A stretch of 64,000 nt of DNA from Dinochytrium kinnereticum (GCA_027604005.1 JADGJT010000028.1:1-64000), one strand, 5' to 3'. Shown: positions 24,423 to 35,813, counted from the first letter of the stretch. Numbers and translations are program-made. Notes: a model not told the origin generated them from the letters alone.

Positions 24423-25627
24423 ATGTCAGAGGAAGCCAAGGCCAAAAGAAAGGTGCGGTAAACAAGCAGCGATAATCTACGAGAGGATCGCTGGAGCCCT
24501 CTGTGGCATCCCAGCCCTAGCGTCTTACTTCTTGTCATACTGCTTGCTAGTGACTTCTTCTGTCTCGGGTGAACTGATTCAGTCTTCATAAAGATATCTC
24601 CGCAAGAGTCGTTCCTCGCAGGCGCTCTTGCAGGCGCAGTGGAAGCCACAATCACCTACCCCACTGAATACGTCAAAACTCGTCTTCAGCTTCAAAAAAA
24701 AGCATCCCCTCTTCTCGCATCAGGCGCAACCGCTCATAAGCCTCTGACACTATGGCAGATGGTAACGACAACTGTCCGGGACCAAGGTTTCTTTAGTCTC
24801 TACCGAGGCGTTTCAGCCATGGTTTTGGGGACAGCTTCCAAAGCTTCGGTGAGGTTTCTTGTGTTTGACTCCATCAAGGCCGCACTGGCAGATAAGGAGA
24901 CGGGGAAGATCACTGGTTCAAGAATGGCTATTGCTGGATTGGGTGCTGGGGTGATTGAAGCCATAACTGTCGTGACTCCCAGCGAGACTATCAAGACCAA
25001 GCTCATTGAGGACCAAGCGAGGGCTGTTTCGCAGGGGACAAAGCCAAAGTACCGGGGCCTCTTTCAAGGTGTGAGGGAGATTGTTAGGGAATGCGGTGTC
25101 ACTGGGATCTATCAAGGGGTAACGGCGGTGGTTGCGAGGCAAGGGGCAAATCAGGCTGTGAGACTTACAGTTTATGGGCTTTTAAAGGAGTGGGCCACTG
25201 ATAAGTGGGCCACTGATAAGTGGAACGTTAAGGGTGCATCGAAGGAGAAGCAGGCTTTGCCTTGGTATGCGACCTTTGGAATTGGAGCAGTTGCTGGAAT
25301 CGTGACGGTGTATACGACGATGCCACTTGATGTTCTGAAAACCAAGATGCAGGGACTTGAGGCGAGAGCAGAGTATAAGAACACCTTGGATTGCCTTGTT
25401 AAAACGGTGAAAGGTGAAGGAGTTTTTGCGCTTTGGAAGGGCGCAACCCCGAGACTTGGAAGACTGATTGTAAGTCCACGCTCTACTTTTCTTCGTGAAG
25501 TGTGGTTGACCGAATGCTTTTCATCTAGTTCTCGGGCGGAATTGTTTTCGCGGTCTACGAAGAGGTCATCAAGGTATTTGACCTGATTAACACGAGCTCG
25601 GCATCAATCTCTCCAACAAATAAATAA
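24423..25627 (+). CDS. Mitochondrial tricarboxylate (citrate) carrier, SLC25A1/Ctp1 type
   Basis: Exons 24423-24452, 24594-25469 and 25529-25627 give 334 residues. Three mitochondrial-carrier repeats are visible, each with a P-x-[DE]-x-x-[KR]-x-[KR] signature: YPTEYVKTRLQ, TPSETIKTKL and MPLDVLKTKM. The TYPTEYVKT and IYQGVTAVVARQGANQAVR blocks are those of the citrate carrier subgroup. The protein exchanges citrate for malate across the inner membrane and feeds cytosolic acetyl-CoA for lipid synthesis. The first exon codes for ten Lys-rich residues and the first intron ends in AAG. A 15-bp in-frame tandem duplication gives WATDKWATDK on the matrix side after the fourth helix. The stop codon overlaps an AATAAA-type signal. 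Confidence 0.85.
25191..25220 (+). repeat. 15-bp in-frame tandem duplication in the citrate carrier
   Basis: Two identical 15-bp units encode WATDK twice in succession. Identity of both copies at the DNA level suggests a recent event. It lengthens the loop between the second and third carrier repeats. Confidence 0.8.
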
Positions 25628-26128
25628 ATACGCTTCCTTTATTCATTGCCTCTTCTTCCACTTTTCTTTTTTCTTTTTCTTTTTCGTTTGCACTTCTGTC
25701 AGGTCAATCGGACAGGTCCCGTTCGGCCAGAGGCTGCGGGGTAATCCATTCCTAAGAATCACGTTCGTAGACCATTCAGCCATGCAGGATATTTGCATCT
25801 AAGTGTCGAGATCGCCATCACCTTTAAATAGCACCGGGTGATGATGCTTGTTCGCCCTGGGTTCCTTCTTTCTAAGTGGGGTGTGAGTGGACTTGACGGC
25901 GCTGCTCATTCTCGAATTCATGGTGAGTCTCCTGCACCGACGCGTCAAGGTCAGGGGGTGGACAGAAGCCGCGTTAATGGAGGCAGGTTGACGGGTGTCG
26001 AAGGTTGAGCAGTGTCACACTTGGTAAAAACGAGCAGCAAGGGGCTTCGATTCGAAGCAAAAAGAAAGAAACAAAAAGGAAGAAATTCACTTTTCGTTTT
26101 TTCATATTCGTTTCTTATCGCCATCACC
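25628..26128. other. Intergenic: carrier 3' UTR and peroxidase promoter
   Basis: About 500 bp lie between two plus-strand genes. AATAAA-like signals lie at the very start, pyrimidine-rich DNA follows, and an AT-rich TTTAAATAG element near 25823 is the best TATA-like candidate for the peroxidase gene. No further gene is recognised. Confidence 0.45.
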
Positions 26129-27451
26129 ATGACTGTCGCGTCTGCAGAAGAGTTCCAGGCTGCTGCTAAGGAGATCTTGGCCCTCATCGAGTAAGCATCC
26201 TTCTGCTTCGTCACCTTACCCCGTCCTCGTTGCCGCCCACTGCTCCACCCCGTCCGTCATTGCACCTCTTATCGCCCTCGCAAACTGGACCACTCCGTTG
26301 CAATACATGCTAACATTCATTTATTTTTCAAAAGGGCCAAAGGCTGCCACCCGATCTTGGTGCGTTCACTCATGCTTGGGATGGCCTTCTATGAACTCCC
26401 CTCAGAACCCCCTAACTCACTATCAACCAGGTCCGTCTTGCATGGCACGATGCCGGTACTTACTGCGCCGAGACCAAGACTGGCGGTCCCAATGCCTCCA
26501 TGCGCTATGTCTCCATTGCCTCCCACGGCGCTAACAACGGCTTGGTGCGTTCTTCTTACTTGATAGAAATCTAAATACTTCTCACCATGCAGGCCATTGC
26601 CCGCGATCTGATGGCCCCTATCTGCACTGCCCATCCAACCATTTCCGTTGCTGATATGTGGCAGCTTGCCGGCAAGGTCGCCATTGAGTACGGTGCCAGG
26701 GGAACTGGGTAGGCTGGTTTTACTTGTCCAAATTGGTGTTATTGGATTTGTTGCTAATAACATTGCTTTAAAGGTACAAGATACCTTTCCGTGCTGGCCG
26801 CACTGATTGCACTGAGGGCATGTGCACCCCTGACGGCCGTCTTCCTGATGCTACCAAGGGTGCTGACCACCTCCGCACCATTTTCCACCGCATGGTAGGT
26901 GGACTGGATAATTGTTTGTTACCCTGTACTTAACGGACGCAATCGTTCTTTTTTTCCTTCTTCGCATTAGGGTCTGAACGACCAGGACATTGTTGCTCTC
27001 TCCGGTGCTCACTCTCTTGGGTATGTTCTTTTAAATCGTTTGATGGAACACCTTCTTTACTCCCGTTCAAAGCCCAATTTGATACGTCACAAAAGAGACA
27101 AGAAGACTCTCTAACCATTCTATGACCTCTAGCCGTATGCACGCGGATCGTTCTGGATTCGAAGGTCCTTGGGTTGAGGACCCTACCCGCTTCACAAACG
27201 CATACTTTGTTGACATCCTTAAGGGCAAGTGGGAGGAAGGTGTCAGCTCTGCCGGCAATAAGCAGTTCTTTGACAAGGCCAAGGGCACTGCCATGGTCAA
27301 CTCTGACCTCACCCTTGCCACGGATCCCGTCTTCAGGCCCCTCGTTGACAAGTACGCAGCCAGCCAAGAGGCCTTCTTCGCCGACTTTGCCGTGTCCTTC
27401 CAGAAGCTCCAGGAGCTTGGATGCACTGGTCTCGTCCCCGTCGACGTTTAA
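26129..27451 (+). CDS. Class I haem peroxidase, ascorbate-peroxidase-like
   Basis: Seven exons (26129-26190, 26335-26359, 26431-26544, 26593-26708, 26774-26894, 26971-27020, 27133-27451) give 268 residues. The distal haem triad Arg31, Trp34, His35 lies in [11 protein letters not shown]. The proximal site is His160 in LSGAHSLGR, with Trp176 in FEGPW at the position of the CcP radical Trp. Arg169 in HADRSGF matches the ascorbate-binding Arg of plant APX rather than the Asn of yeast cytochrome c peroxidase, so the enzyme may use ascorbate or both donors. There is no mitochondrial leader, so a cytosolic enzyme detoxifying hydrogen peroxide is expected. Two of the introns end in AAG preceded by CTAAC or CTAAT. 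A polyadenylation signal follows at 27474. Confidence 0.85.
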
Positions 27452-27473
27452 TCAACAGCCATTCACACACCAA

Positions 27474-27479
27474 AATAAA
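27474..27479 (+). terminator. AATAAA polyadenylation signal after the peroxidase gene
   Basis: AATAAA occurs 23 bases after the peroxidase stop and about 90 bases before the next ATG on the same strand. Confidence 0.6.
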
Positions 27480-27570
27480 GTACCTCCTATTCACACCTTT
27501 GCTGTATTACAGACGAATACCATCACCGAACCACCCAGTCTGTTGGTTCTTCACGCAGTCATCTCGAACT

Positions 27571-28965
27571 ATGGACGCCCCGCCTCCTCCTTACCAGGAA
27601 TTTCCGACTGTCCCGTCTGCTCCAAGCATGGACGACCTCATCTTCGTGCCTCCCATAACCCACCCATCACCCAGCTTCTCGGAAATAGGCTGGGTGAAAC
27701 CACAATCTCCTCCCACCCAGCCCTCCATCACCGTCGAAGCAATACGTAACCTCCTTTCCAACCACCTGCGCAACTCATGGCTCGGCCACGGGATGATTTC
27801 CAGCGCATTGGCCGATTTTTACCTTGATTTGAAGCCAGCGAAACAACTCGATGCTGTTGCCATGCTCCCCCTAATCACCATCGTAACGGGATCCCTGTCC
27901 ATGAAGGAGACGAAGGAGATTGTCAAGGAGTCTACCCCGAACTGGGATTCTTCGAGGGCCGAAATGGGGCTTCATGGTACTCAACAGAGCGGTGAGGACT
28001 CTGCAAAGTGGGCTAAAGGTTTGACGGCCGAGAATGCTGTGGAGCTTATGGGTTTTCAAATCTCTCTGGGGAGTCTGACGCCTTGGAAACGTCCGTCTAA
28101 TTTTGATATTGGGGCGAGACACCTTTCGTCTAGATGGATGGTTGGGCAGGTCACGACGACGATTCCAAAGACCACAACCATCAAGCTCTGTATTTCGTGT
28201 GCTGGAAACGGCTACACTCCCTGTCATGACTGCCATTCCTCTGGAAGAACCAAAGCTTGCACTAAATGTGATGGAGATGGCACCGTCAAGAAAGAGAAGG
28301 GTGACCGAGTGAAATGTAATTCTTGTGAAGGAAGACGACGACCTTGCTCTGAATGCGATGGTACCGGAAGAAAGATATGCAATACCTGCAAACGGTGCGG
28401 ATCTACCATTGACAACCATGCCCTCAAGACCACGAGATTTGTGGACGTGTCAAGCTCCGTTTTTATCAAGCGAAAGGATCCGGAAGGGGAAACCTTTCGA
28501 ACCGTGTCGCTTCCAGACCTCCCTGAAGTTCAGTCAAAGGCATTGAACAGCTTTTCCTGCTTGTGGGAGGCTGAGGCGGAATGGGGGGATGATGCGATTC
28601 TGCTTCCGGATATTGATCCAAGGAGTGGGTCGATTGAAATGAGCGACGTGATGGGATCGGTCGCCTCTATGCTTTCTATTACGAAACCTTCAGAGTTTAG
28701 CGTCGTATCGTCGACCAAGATGACGCGCAACGTTGCGCAGAGAGTTTGGCTGTTGCAAGGTGCTTTGCATCGCATTGAATGTTCGCATGCAGACAAAATG
28801 TTTTATATTTACTTGGAAGAGGACCCCACCTCTTCTTCTGGGCATCGCGTTGCATACGTGTCAGGATACCCCTCTGGCAAGGCATACCTTAACTTTGGGC
28901 TTTCCGTTGCTGCAGCTGTCAGCTTTATCGGGGCGGTCGGGTATTTCGTTGCGTCCTCCTTTTAA
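27571..28965 (+). CDS. Zinc-knuckle (DnaJ-type Cys-rich, SSUH2-like) membrane-anchored protein
   Basis: A single exon of 464 residues starting at MDAPPPPYQEF. The N terminus is Pro-rich. At about 207-278 lies a dense array of CxxC pairs in DnaJ zinc-finger style (CISCAGNGYTPCHDCHSSG, then CTKCDGDG, CNSCEG, CSECDGTG and CNTCKRCGS). No J domain is present. This layout, with a helical N-terminal domain before the cysteine array, resembles SSUH2-like proteins. A hydrophobic segment at the extreme C terminus (about 440-462) suggests a tail anchor or a single membrane span. Function is not known; the zinc array suggests structural metal binding or client binding. Family assignment is tentative. Confidence 0.6.
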   Translation: MDAPPPPYQEFPTVPSAPSMDDLIFVPPITHPSPSFSEIGWVKPQSPPTQPSITVEAIRNLLSNHLRNSWLGHGMISSALADFYLDLKPAKQLDAVAMLPLITIVTGSLSMKETKEIVKESTPNWDSSRAEMGLHGTQQSGEDSAKWAKGLTAENAVELMGFQISLGSLTPWKRPSNFDIGARHLSSRWMVGQVTTTIPKTTTIKLCISCAGNGYTPCHDCHSSGRTKACTKCDGDGTVKKEKGDRVKCNSCEGRRRPCSECDGTGRKICNTCKRCGSTIDNHALKTTRFVDVSSSVFIKRKDPEGETFRTVSLPDLPEVQSKALNSFSCLWEAEAEWGDDAILLPDIDPRSGSIEMSDVMGSVASMLSITKPSEFSVVSSTKMTRNVAQRVWLLQGALHRIECSHADKMFYIYLEEDPTSSSGHRVAYVSGYPSGKAYLNFGLSVAAAVSFIGAVGYFVASSF

Positions 28966-29198
28966 GCATCTCCATCATTATAGTCATCATCTCTGTATAA
29001 GTAAAATACATTCCTCAACGGCCTCTATCTCCCATCAACCCTGCGAGGTGCCGTCCAAAACCTATCGCTATCGCTCATGTTGTTGCGTTGTTGTTGCTCA
29101 TCACAAAATTACGTGTTGGTGGGAAGGAGGAAAAATCTTTTCGCCAGGCGAAAAAACGAAAAATCCCCCAACCTCCTGCATTCTCCTTCGAGATCACA

Positions 29199-30845
29199 AT
29201 GTTCAAGGTTGCTTCCCGCTCATCGCAACGGCTCCAGCCGCACCTTACGAGGGGCTACGCAGTCGTTAGCTCTCCGGTTGACTACAGCAGGAAGGGTGAT
29301 CAGCCCGCCTTCGCCCCCACCGCACTCAAGAGTGTCTCGCGTACCGCTGGTGGAGTCTCCATCGCGACCCTCGATGGCCGTGGCCCCGTCAGCAGCTTGG
29401 CCCTTGTTGTCGCTGCCGGCTCCCGAAATGAGAGCTTCGACGCTCCTGGAACTGCTCACTTCTTAAAGACTTCCATTTTCAGGGTAATGAGCATCCTATG
29501 CTTCCTTTGCGCGATCTGTCCTTTTTGTAATGCTGGAAGACTTGGAGGCTGATGGTTCCTTATTTTCTTCATCCGTTATTTGGAACATAGAGCGTTGCCG
29601 GCGACAACTCGGCTCGAGTTGTGAGGGAGCTTGAGTTGAGGGGAAACAGCATGGAATCGGCGGTTACAAGGGAGCACCTCATCGTCTCTTCCACTTTCCT
29701 CAGGGATGACCTGTAAGGATTTTTGATGCCCAATCGACTGCAAGTCAATAACCAACGAACTATTGTTTTAGTGTCGACGTCGTTCCCCTGTTGGTCAACC
29801 ACGTTTTCAACCCCTCCTTCCAGCCTTATGAATTCCTGGACGCTCAGCCCTACGTCCTCAGCGAGTCCGCGGCTGCACTTGCCGACCCTACCACTGAGGT
29901 TTTGGACAAGCTCCACCAGGTTGCTTTCCGGACTGGTCTCGGCAACTCTCTCTTTGCCTCCCCCTCCTCCGTCAACTCTTTGAAGAGGGCTAACCTTCAG
30001 GAATTCGCTGCAAACTACTTCACTGCCGACAGGATCGCCCTTGTTGGCACTGGAGTCGCCCAGGATGAACTTGCCGAGCTGCTTGAGTCTTCCCTCAAGT
30101 CGGTTTCCCTTTCCTCCACTAAGCCCACTGTTGCTGCTTCTCAGTACTTTGGCGGTGAAGCCCGCATTGAGGCCGGTGTTAAGTCTACCGCTACCTACGC
30201 TATTGCCTTCAAGTCCGTGTCCTTCTCATCACCCCAGTACGCGGCCTCCCTCGTCCTCCGCGCCGCTCTCGATGGATCCCGCCGTCTTAAATGGGGCGCC
30301 GCTGGCTCCTCTGGCCTCTTGTCCCAGGCTTCGTCTGCCGATGCCTCTGTTTCGGCCTTCAACACCTCCTATACCGATGCTGGTCTTTTCGGGATCATTG
30401 TACAGGGATCCAACTCTGCCGTTAAGGGCGCCGCACAGAAGGGTATCGATGCTTTGAAGGCTGTTGCCTCGAGCGTCTCGGCTTCGACTCTGGAGAAGGC
30501 GAAGAAGGCCGCCGTTCTTGACTCAGAGGCCGCTCTCTTTGGATCCCGCGATGCTGCTACTCACGAGATTGGGAAGAATGTTTTGGCTTCCGGAAACTAC
30601 TCTACCGTCACTGAGCTTGCTGCCGCCATCTCTAAGGTTTCTCCGGAGGAAGTTTCATCGGTATGCTTTATTTATGTACCCGGCATGTTTCCTTTTTTTT
30701 CATATGATATCCACGGTATTTGCTTACTTTTCGTCGACTTTGTATTTCTAAATAGCTCGCCAAGTCCCTTCTGTCGTCCAAGCCCAGCATTGCTGCGCGC
30801 GGTAACCTGCTGAAGCTCCCTTATTCCGACGAGCTCAAGTTCTGA
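29199..30845 (+). CDS. QCR2: Ubiquinol-cytochrome c reductase core protein 2
   Basis: Exons 29199-29483, 29591-29712, 29772-30660 and 30756-30845 give 461 residues. The start MFKVASRSSQRLQPHLTRGY is a typical cleavable mitochondrial leader. It is an M16-fold protein: GPVSSLALVVAAGSRNES, then GTAHFLKT where active peptidases carry HxxEH, then the RELELRGNSMES block. The zinc-binding motif is lost, as expected for core 2 rather than a processing peptidase. It supports complex III structure on the matrix side. The C-terminal half has Ala/Ser-rich helices typical of fungal Qcr2, and it ends LLKLPYSDELKF. Confidence 0.85.
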
Positions 30846-31135
30846 TCTGATCTCGTTTCCCAGTTTTTGCCCCTTCCCAACCCTCTCCATCTGCTTGACT
30901 TGCTGCCTGCCTTCCTTGCAGCAGGGAGCACCATCGAAAATATAAAAATCAAAAATTAAAATAATTTGGGTGCCGCATTGTCAATCACAGGCCAGCGACC
31001 GACAATCTTTGAAGTACCCAACATCTCAACCACTGCAACCGCATTTCGCCGGTGCAGTCCAAACGACCAACCGACCGCAGACCTTCCCTCGATTTAGGGC
31101 GTTGCTGAGCGATACCCGCTACGTGGGCTGCTGTC

Positions 31136-33269
31136 ATGGCGTTGCTGGGCGAATCGATGGCCTCTCTGGATGTAAAACATTAGAATGTCGCATATCGGTA
31201 AACCTAATCTTTCCTCTTTCCATCAGCGGGCAACTCGCCCGGCCCAGAAGTCCGACTACCTTATTGTAAATAGGAGGAGGGAAGAGGAGAATAGGAATAA
31301 GATGGTTGAAAGGACAAACTACTATGCCTCCACGGCATTAAAGGTTTGTCTCTGATATTGGAGCATAGTCAAGTTCTAAACTCATGAGTATAGTCAACGT
31401 TTGAGGAGACTTCAACCAATGCAATTAGAAGGAATCATCTTTTTCGACGTCTCGAGGAGCTGAAGACTTGTGAGGATATCAAACTGGAGCAAAGGCGGCA
31501 GAGGTACAAAATGTGGTTTCTCTCACCAGGAATGAGGGCTATCACTAAAATAACAATTGGTAAAAATTCCCCCCCTCCCCCACAGGCTTCGAAAGTTGCT
31601 GGAAGAGGACGAGGCTCGATACTCAGCCGAGCTCCTCCGAAACGAGGAGACGCAAGGATCCCGATTGGAGAAGATGAAAAACAGGATGGAGGAGCTTCGG
31701 TCTCGCCGAGAGGCGGAGAGGCAGCAGGTTGTTGAGGAGAAATTACTGCAGAGATGGAGGTTTAAATTTTTATTATCGTAGTGGAAGTGAACTAAAAAAA
31801 CACATAGGGGGCAGTGTGACGAGCTTCGAGCGATCGAGTCCAAGCTTCTTGAAAGGGAGGTTGCGGAGCAGAGGGCCGATCAATTGGTGGAGGCTGAGGA
31901 GAAGAGGGCTCGTAATTTGGAAGGTTGTTTTTTTTGCCTATTAGTGTTGTATAATGCTTAAACGAATTTTAGAGAAAAAGTACTATGACAATTTATGGGA
32001 GCAGGATCGACAGATGAAGATTGCTAAAGAGGAAGCGGAGAAGCATCGTCAGAAGGAGATGAACGCTGCCACGACCGCCATTCTTGAGGCGCAGTTGGAG
32101 CTCTTACGAAAGCAGGCAATGGAAGAGGAACGACTAAAACAAGAGGAAGCTATTCTAATGGTGAGAATATAATTGAAATATATTGGAAACGGAGACTTGA
32201 CATCTAAAACCAACCTCAGCGCGAAGAAATGCTGATGCGGGAACTCGAAGACGAGCGAAAACGTCAAAGGAAACTCGCAGAGCAGCGCATCATCCGCACA
32301 GAACTCGATAAATTCAACAAGATTAAAATCGAGCAGCGCGCTAAAGAGGTTCGAGAATCGCTTGAGATGGACATGAGGATCGTGAATGAATTCTTCCGGA
32401 TGGATCAAAGCGAAGCAGAGACAAAGTCCCGCAGGAGGGCGGAGTTACGGAAGGAGATGCAGTTATATCGCGAGCATTTATTGGAACAGCAACGAATTGA
32501 GAGGGAGAGAGAGAAGGAGATTGATCGTTTGCAAAGGGAGGAGAATGATAAGGTTGTTGTTTTGTTTTCGACAATTCTAATTACGTAGCTTTGGAGAACT
32601 CGTGCCGAAAAATGGAAGAAGGAGCAGCAGGCTAGGGATCGTCTCATGCAAGAGGTTTTGCAGGGTCGAAAGGAGCAGCTGAAGTATTCCAGTCCGTTAT
32701 ATTTTCTTCTAGCGTGTTTATCCCACCTTAATTGCCAGAAGCAATGCCTCACTCTTTCGCTAAAAATTTCTTTTTCAGTCGATCAAAACAATCAGCGTCT
32801 ACTTACAATTCAAGAGGAACGCGAGAACGTTCTTCGACAAATCGAGGCCGCACAGAGGGTCGAAGAGGCTGAGCGACAACAGAAGGAGGTGATGATTAAT
32901 CAGTACCGTGAATCCTTGGCAGCTCAAATGGAGGCAACGGAAGAGAAGAGAAGGGATGATAGGCGGAAGGTTGAAATGGAAGCTGTGGCATTTAAGGTGT
33001 GTAATTTTTCTTCCAAGAGTTTGAAATGTAAACCTATAATTAATTACTTTACTTAATATATGTATATATATTTGTGTGTAAATTCCTCCTCTTTTCTTTT
33101 TTAGGTGGCCGATGAGCGTTATAGGGACCTGCTTGCTTCGGAGGTTGAGCGAACTGTTTATAAGTCAAGGTAAAAGTGGGGCCATTATTTACAGTTTGAT
33201 ATTTCATTTCAATTTCTCTTAACTTCTTCAATTCGAAAAAGACTTGGAAGGCCAAGGAATAGCGGCTAG
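31136..33269 (+). CDS. CFAP53: Cilia- and flagella-associated protein 53 (CCDC11)
   Basis: Modelled exons: 31136-31171, 31227-31343, 31394-31503, 31586-31759, 31808-31923, 31973-32160, 32220-32552, 32589-32691, 32779-32996, 33105-33169 and 33242-33269, 495 residues (human is 514). It is nearly all charged coiled coil (trichoplein-like) with family landmarks: LRKLLEEDEARYSAEL, the ET...KM.RMEELR segment, QCDELRAIE, NLWEQDRQMK and RLMQEVLQGR. CFAP53 is an axonemal inner-junction/microtubule-inner protein also linked to basal bodies, so its presence implies a flagellated stage. Two places are uncertain: the intron near 32692-32778 (weak donor) and the end, where reading through gives a stop at 33171-33173 instead of the last small exon. 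The first exon is inferred from phase. Confidence 0.8.
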
Positions 33270-33562
33270 GGTTTTTTTTTATATCTCGTAGATGTATATT
33301 CCTATGCTACGCTTTATTGCCACCATGTAATTTATAAGTCCTCATTGCACGAAAATAGAATTTATTAATAAAACTCAACTCAAAGAAGAGATAGAACGAG
33401 GAAAGATACAATCAATGTACACGGGTTTTCTTCCATTGGTTTCCCGGTCGCGGGCTTATTTGTTCATTATAACAAGTTTTCGATGCAAATGATTATTCTT
33501 GGATAACCGCTCTTGCAATGGCAACGTTGGTCTGCCCTTAACGTCTTATGAAACTCATTTTC

Positions 33563-35813
33563 CTACTCCGTGCTATCCTTAAGTATACCCTCTTCAGCAG
33601 CAAGGACCACATCTGAAGACTGCTTTTCAAGCCCCGCCGGCTTATTTCTGCTCGACCCACTGACCCTTTGTTCGGCCACGTTTCCAGTTGAATCACTCAC
33701 AGCTATCCTAACTTCACTTATTCCTAGTTCAACTGACGAAGCGCCATCCCTCCCCCTACTTCCAATCGACACAACAGCAGCATCACTCGCAGAAGGTTTT
33801 ATGCCAGGCGCCCTCAAACTCTTCCTAAATGACGAAGGCTCCTCCTCGAGATCCGATTCCTTCACAGCTGACTTATTCATATCAGTATTGCTCATACCAA
33901 GCAACGCCTTGTCTCTTCCACCAAACGCCGCCATAGCCAGGCTGGATCTTCTATTTTTTTGAGCGACCGCCGGAATCTGAGAAACCCTTTGGGCAGAGGG
34001 TCCCATTCCAAAATCTTCATCCATATCATCTGCAGAAACTTTACGAGTCTTACGGGTGCTCATGGCTTGCTTGTATCGTGCCTCTGTTGCACTTCGAACG
34101 AGCTCTCTGTCTTCCGGGTAAAAGTCGAAGGCGCGTTCTAGGTCACGAATATGAAGAACGTAGATATCCGTATTGCAGACGGCTCTTGCTGAGTACTCGT
34201 GACGATGACCAAGGATTATCTGAAATTCGCCTTTTGGAAGAAGCGGTTAAGTTTTCCAGGCTTATATTATTTTTGGAATAAAGTATTTCTCACCGAAATG
34301 TGCGCCTTCGATAAGAGAGGCTGTGGGTTTTCTTAAATCTTCGGTAGAGTAAACGTCGATCCTTCCTTGAGTGATAAAGTACATTTCCGTGCCGAGGTCA
34401 CCGCGATGGGCGACGTATTCGTTCGCGGTAAAAAGATAAAGCTTCATATCGATTGCAATCATGCGACGGAATCCAATAGAGCAACCACGAAAGATGGTGG
34501 CCTTTTGATAAACAAACCCAAAAAAATACAATCAGTCACGGAGAAGGTGTTTTTTTTGTTTTGTTTTTTAATTATATCGTTTTAGAACAAACCTTATCAA
34601 TTATTGCATTGTTCAAACTTAAAGCAACCTCACTCCGAAAGGTACTGGGCATGTCCTCAAACAAATTCTTTATGTCTATTCCCCTGTTTCGCTCCCAAAC
34701 GTAATCATAGTAATCCAGCACTCGCTCCTGCATGTCGACATCCATTGCTCTATCACTCATGTACTGTCGAACTGCGTCCATCTTCTGTTGGTATGACACT
34801 CTGCGACTATCCATGTTGGCAAGAGCAGAAGCAATTGTACCTTTTAACCGAAAATCGTTAGCTGCCTACCTACGGTGATGTTATGTTTCTCCTACCTGAA
34901 ACGTATCCATAGAAGAAAATACCCGAAGTCATGGTAAAAATAGCAAACAGACGTTGACCATCGTTTTGGGGGGTAATATCACCGTATCCACAAGTGGTCA
35001 TGGTCGTTACTATTATAAGAGAATAGCCAACGTTAATACTTGGCCTTGCGCAATTGTGAGAAAAAGACAGCGCTGACCTGTCCAATAAACCGACTGCACA
35101 TAAAGACTCGGTAACGTTTGATTCCTTACAACTTCAATCTCATCTCTCGACGGCATTCGGCACATTCCAGAATCTCTCTCAGGACAAACCATCACATACC
35201 AAATGCAAGCGATTGTATGCGTGATAACAATCAATGTTGTCATGAATTTAAGCACCTGAAGCAAAAAGGTAGCGTGAAGCTTCCTCTCCTGCCTCCTAAA
35301 GAACGTCAAGATCCTAGCAACCCGAATTATCTTCGCGATTCTCAAGAAAGTAAGCATCATCAAAGCCTCCTCTTCGCCGCGGTGAACCCAACCTAGCGCA
35401 ATTATATCTAGAGGCAAGTTCGCGGTAACATCGTACTTGAACTCAACCGAGTGAAGGTAATGCATCGCCATCTCCTTTGGGAAAACCACCCAGAATCCAC
35501 CCTGCAGATAGGCCACATGAAACTTGATGTATATGTCGAGAAGGAATAGGAAGTCGATCACGTAGCTGACGAAGAAGGCGGCAGTGGAGTGGTGGTTGAA
35601 AGCCGCCATGAAGGTGAGAAGGGTACAGCTGATGACGGTAAAGAGCACCATAAGCCTGTCCCAGTTCTGCAGAAAGGGGCCCTCGGGGATCAGGTAGAAC
35701 TTGGTTAGTCTCTCGAGCCATCCCTCTGCGAGTGTCGAAGGGAGTAGTGCCCCCTTGTCAACCTTGGCAGGTTTGTCCACAGCCAAATCAGTTTTGCTGG
35801 AGGACTTGTCCAT
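33563..35813 (-). CDS. Six-TM K+ channel with cyclic-nucleotide-binding domain (EAG/HCN/CNG superfamily)
   Basis: Minus-strand exons 35813-35078, 35009-34896, 34840-34593, 34501-34294 and 34230-33563 give 657 residues. S1 (about 53-73), S2 (80-100), S3 (130-142), a positively charged S4 (155-175, with RIAKIIRVAR and FFRRQ) and S5 (183-207) are visible. The pore filter is TTCGYGD (250-256), a K+-type GYGD. S6 carries SGIFFYGYVSG. A C-linker leads to a cNMP-binding fold (about 380-480) with MYFITQGRIDVYS and a phosphate-cassette-like FGEFQIILGHRHEYSARA that departs from the usual R-T-A. The tail is disordered. Zoosporic fungi such as Blastocladiella use a cGMP-gated K+ channel downstream of a rhodopsin-guanylyl cyclase in phototaxis; this is a candidate relative, not proven. 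Three introns end in AAG. Confidence 0.85.

Noticed and set aside
33171..33173. Earlier stop codon for CFAP53
   Set aside because: A good donor two bases upstream plus a branch-like CTTAAC and an AAG acceptor allow a last small exon; kept as the alternative, not the main model.
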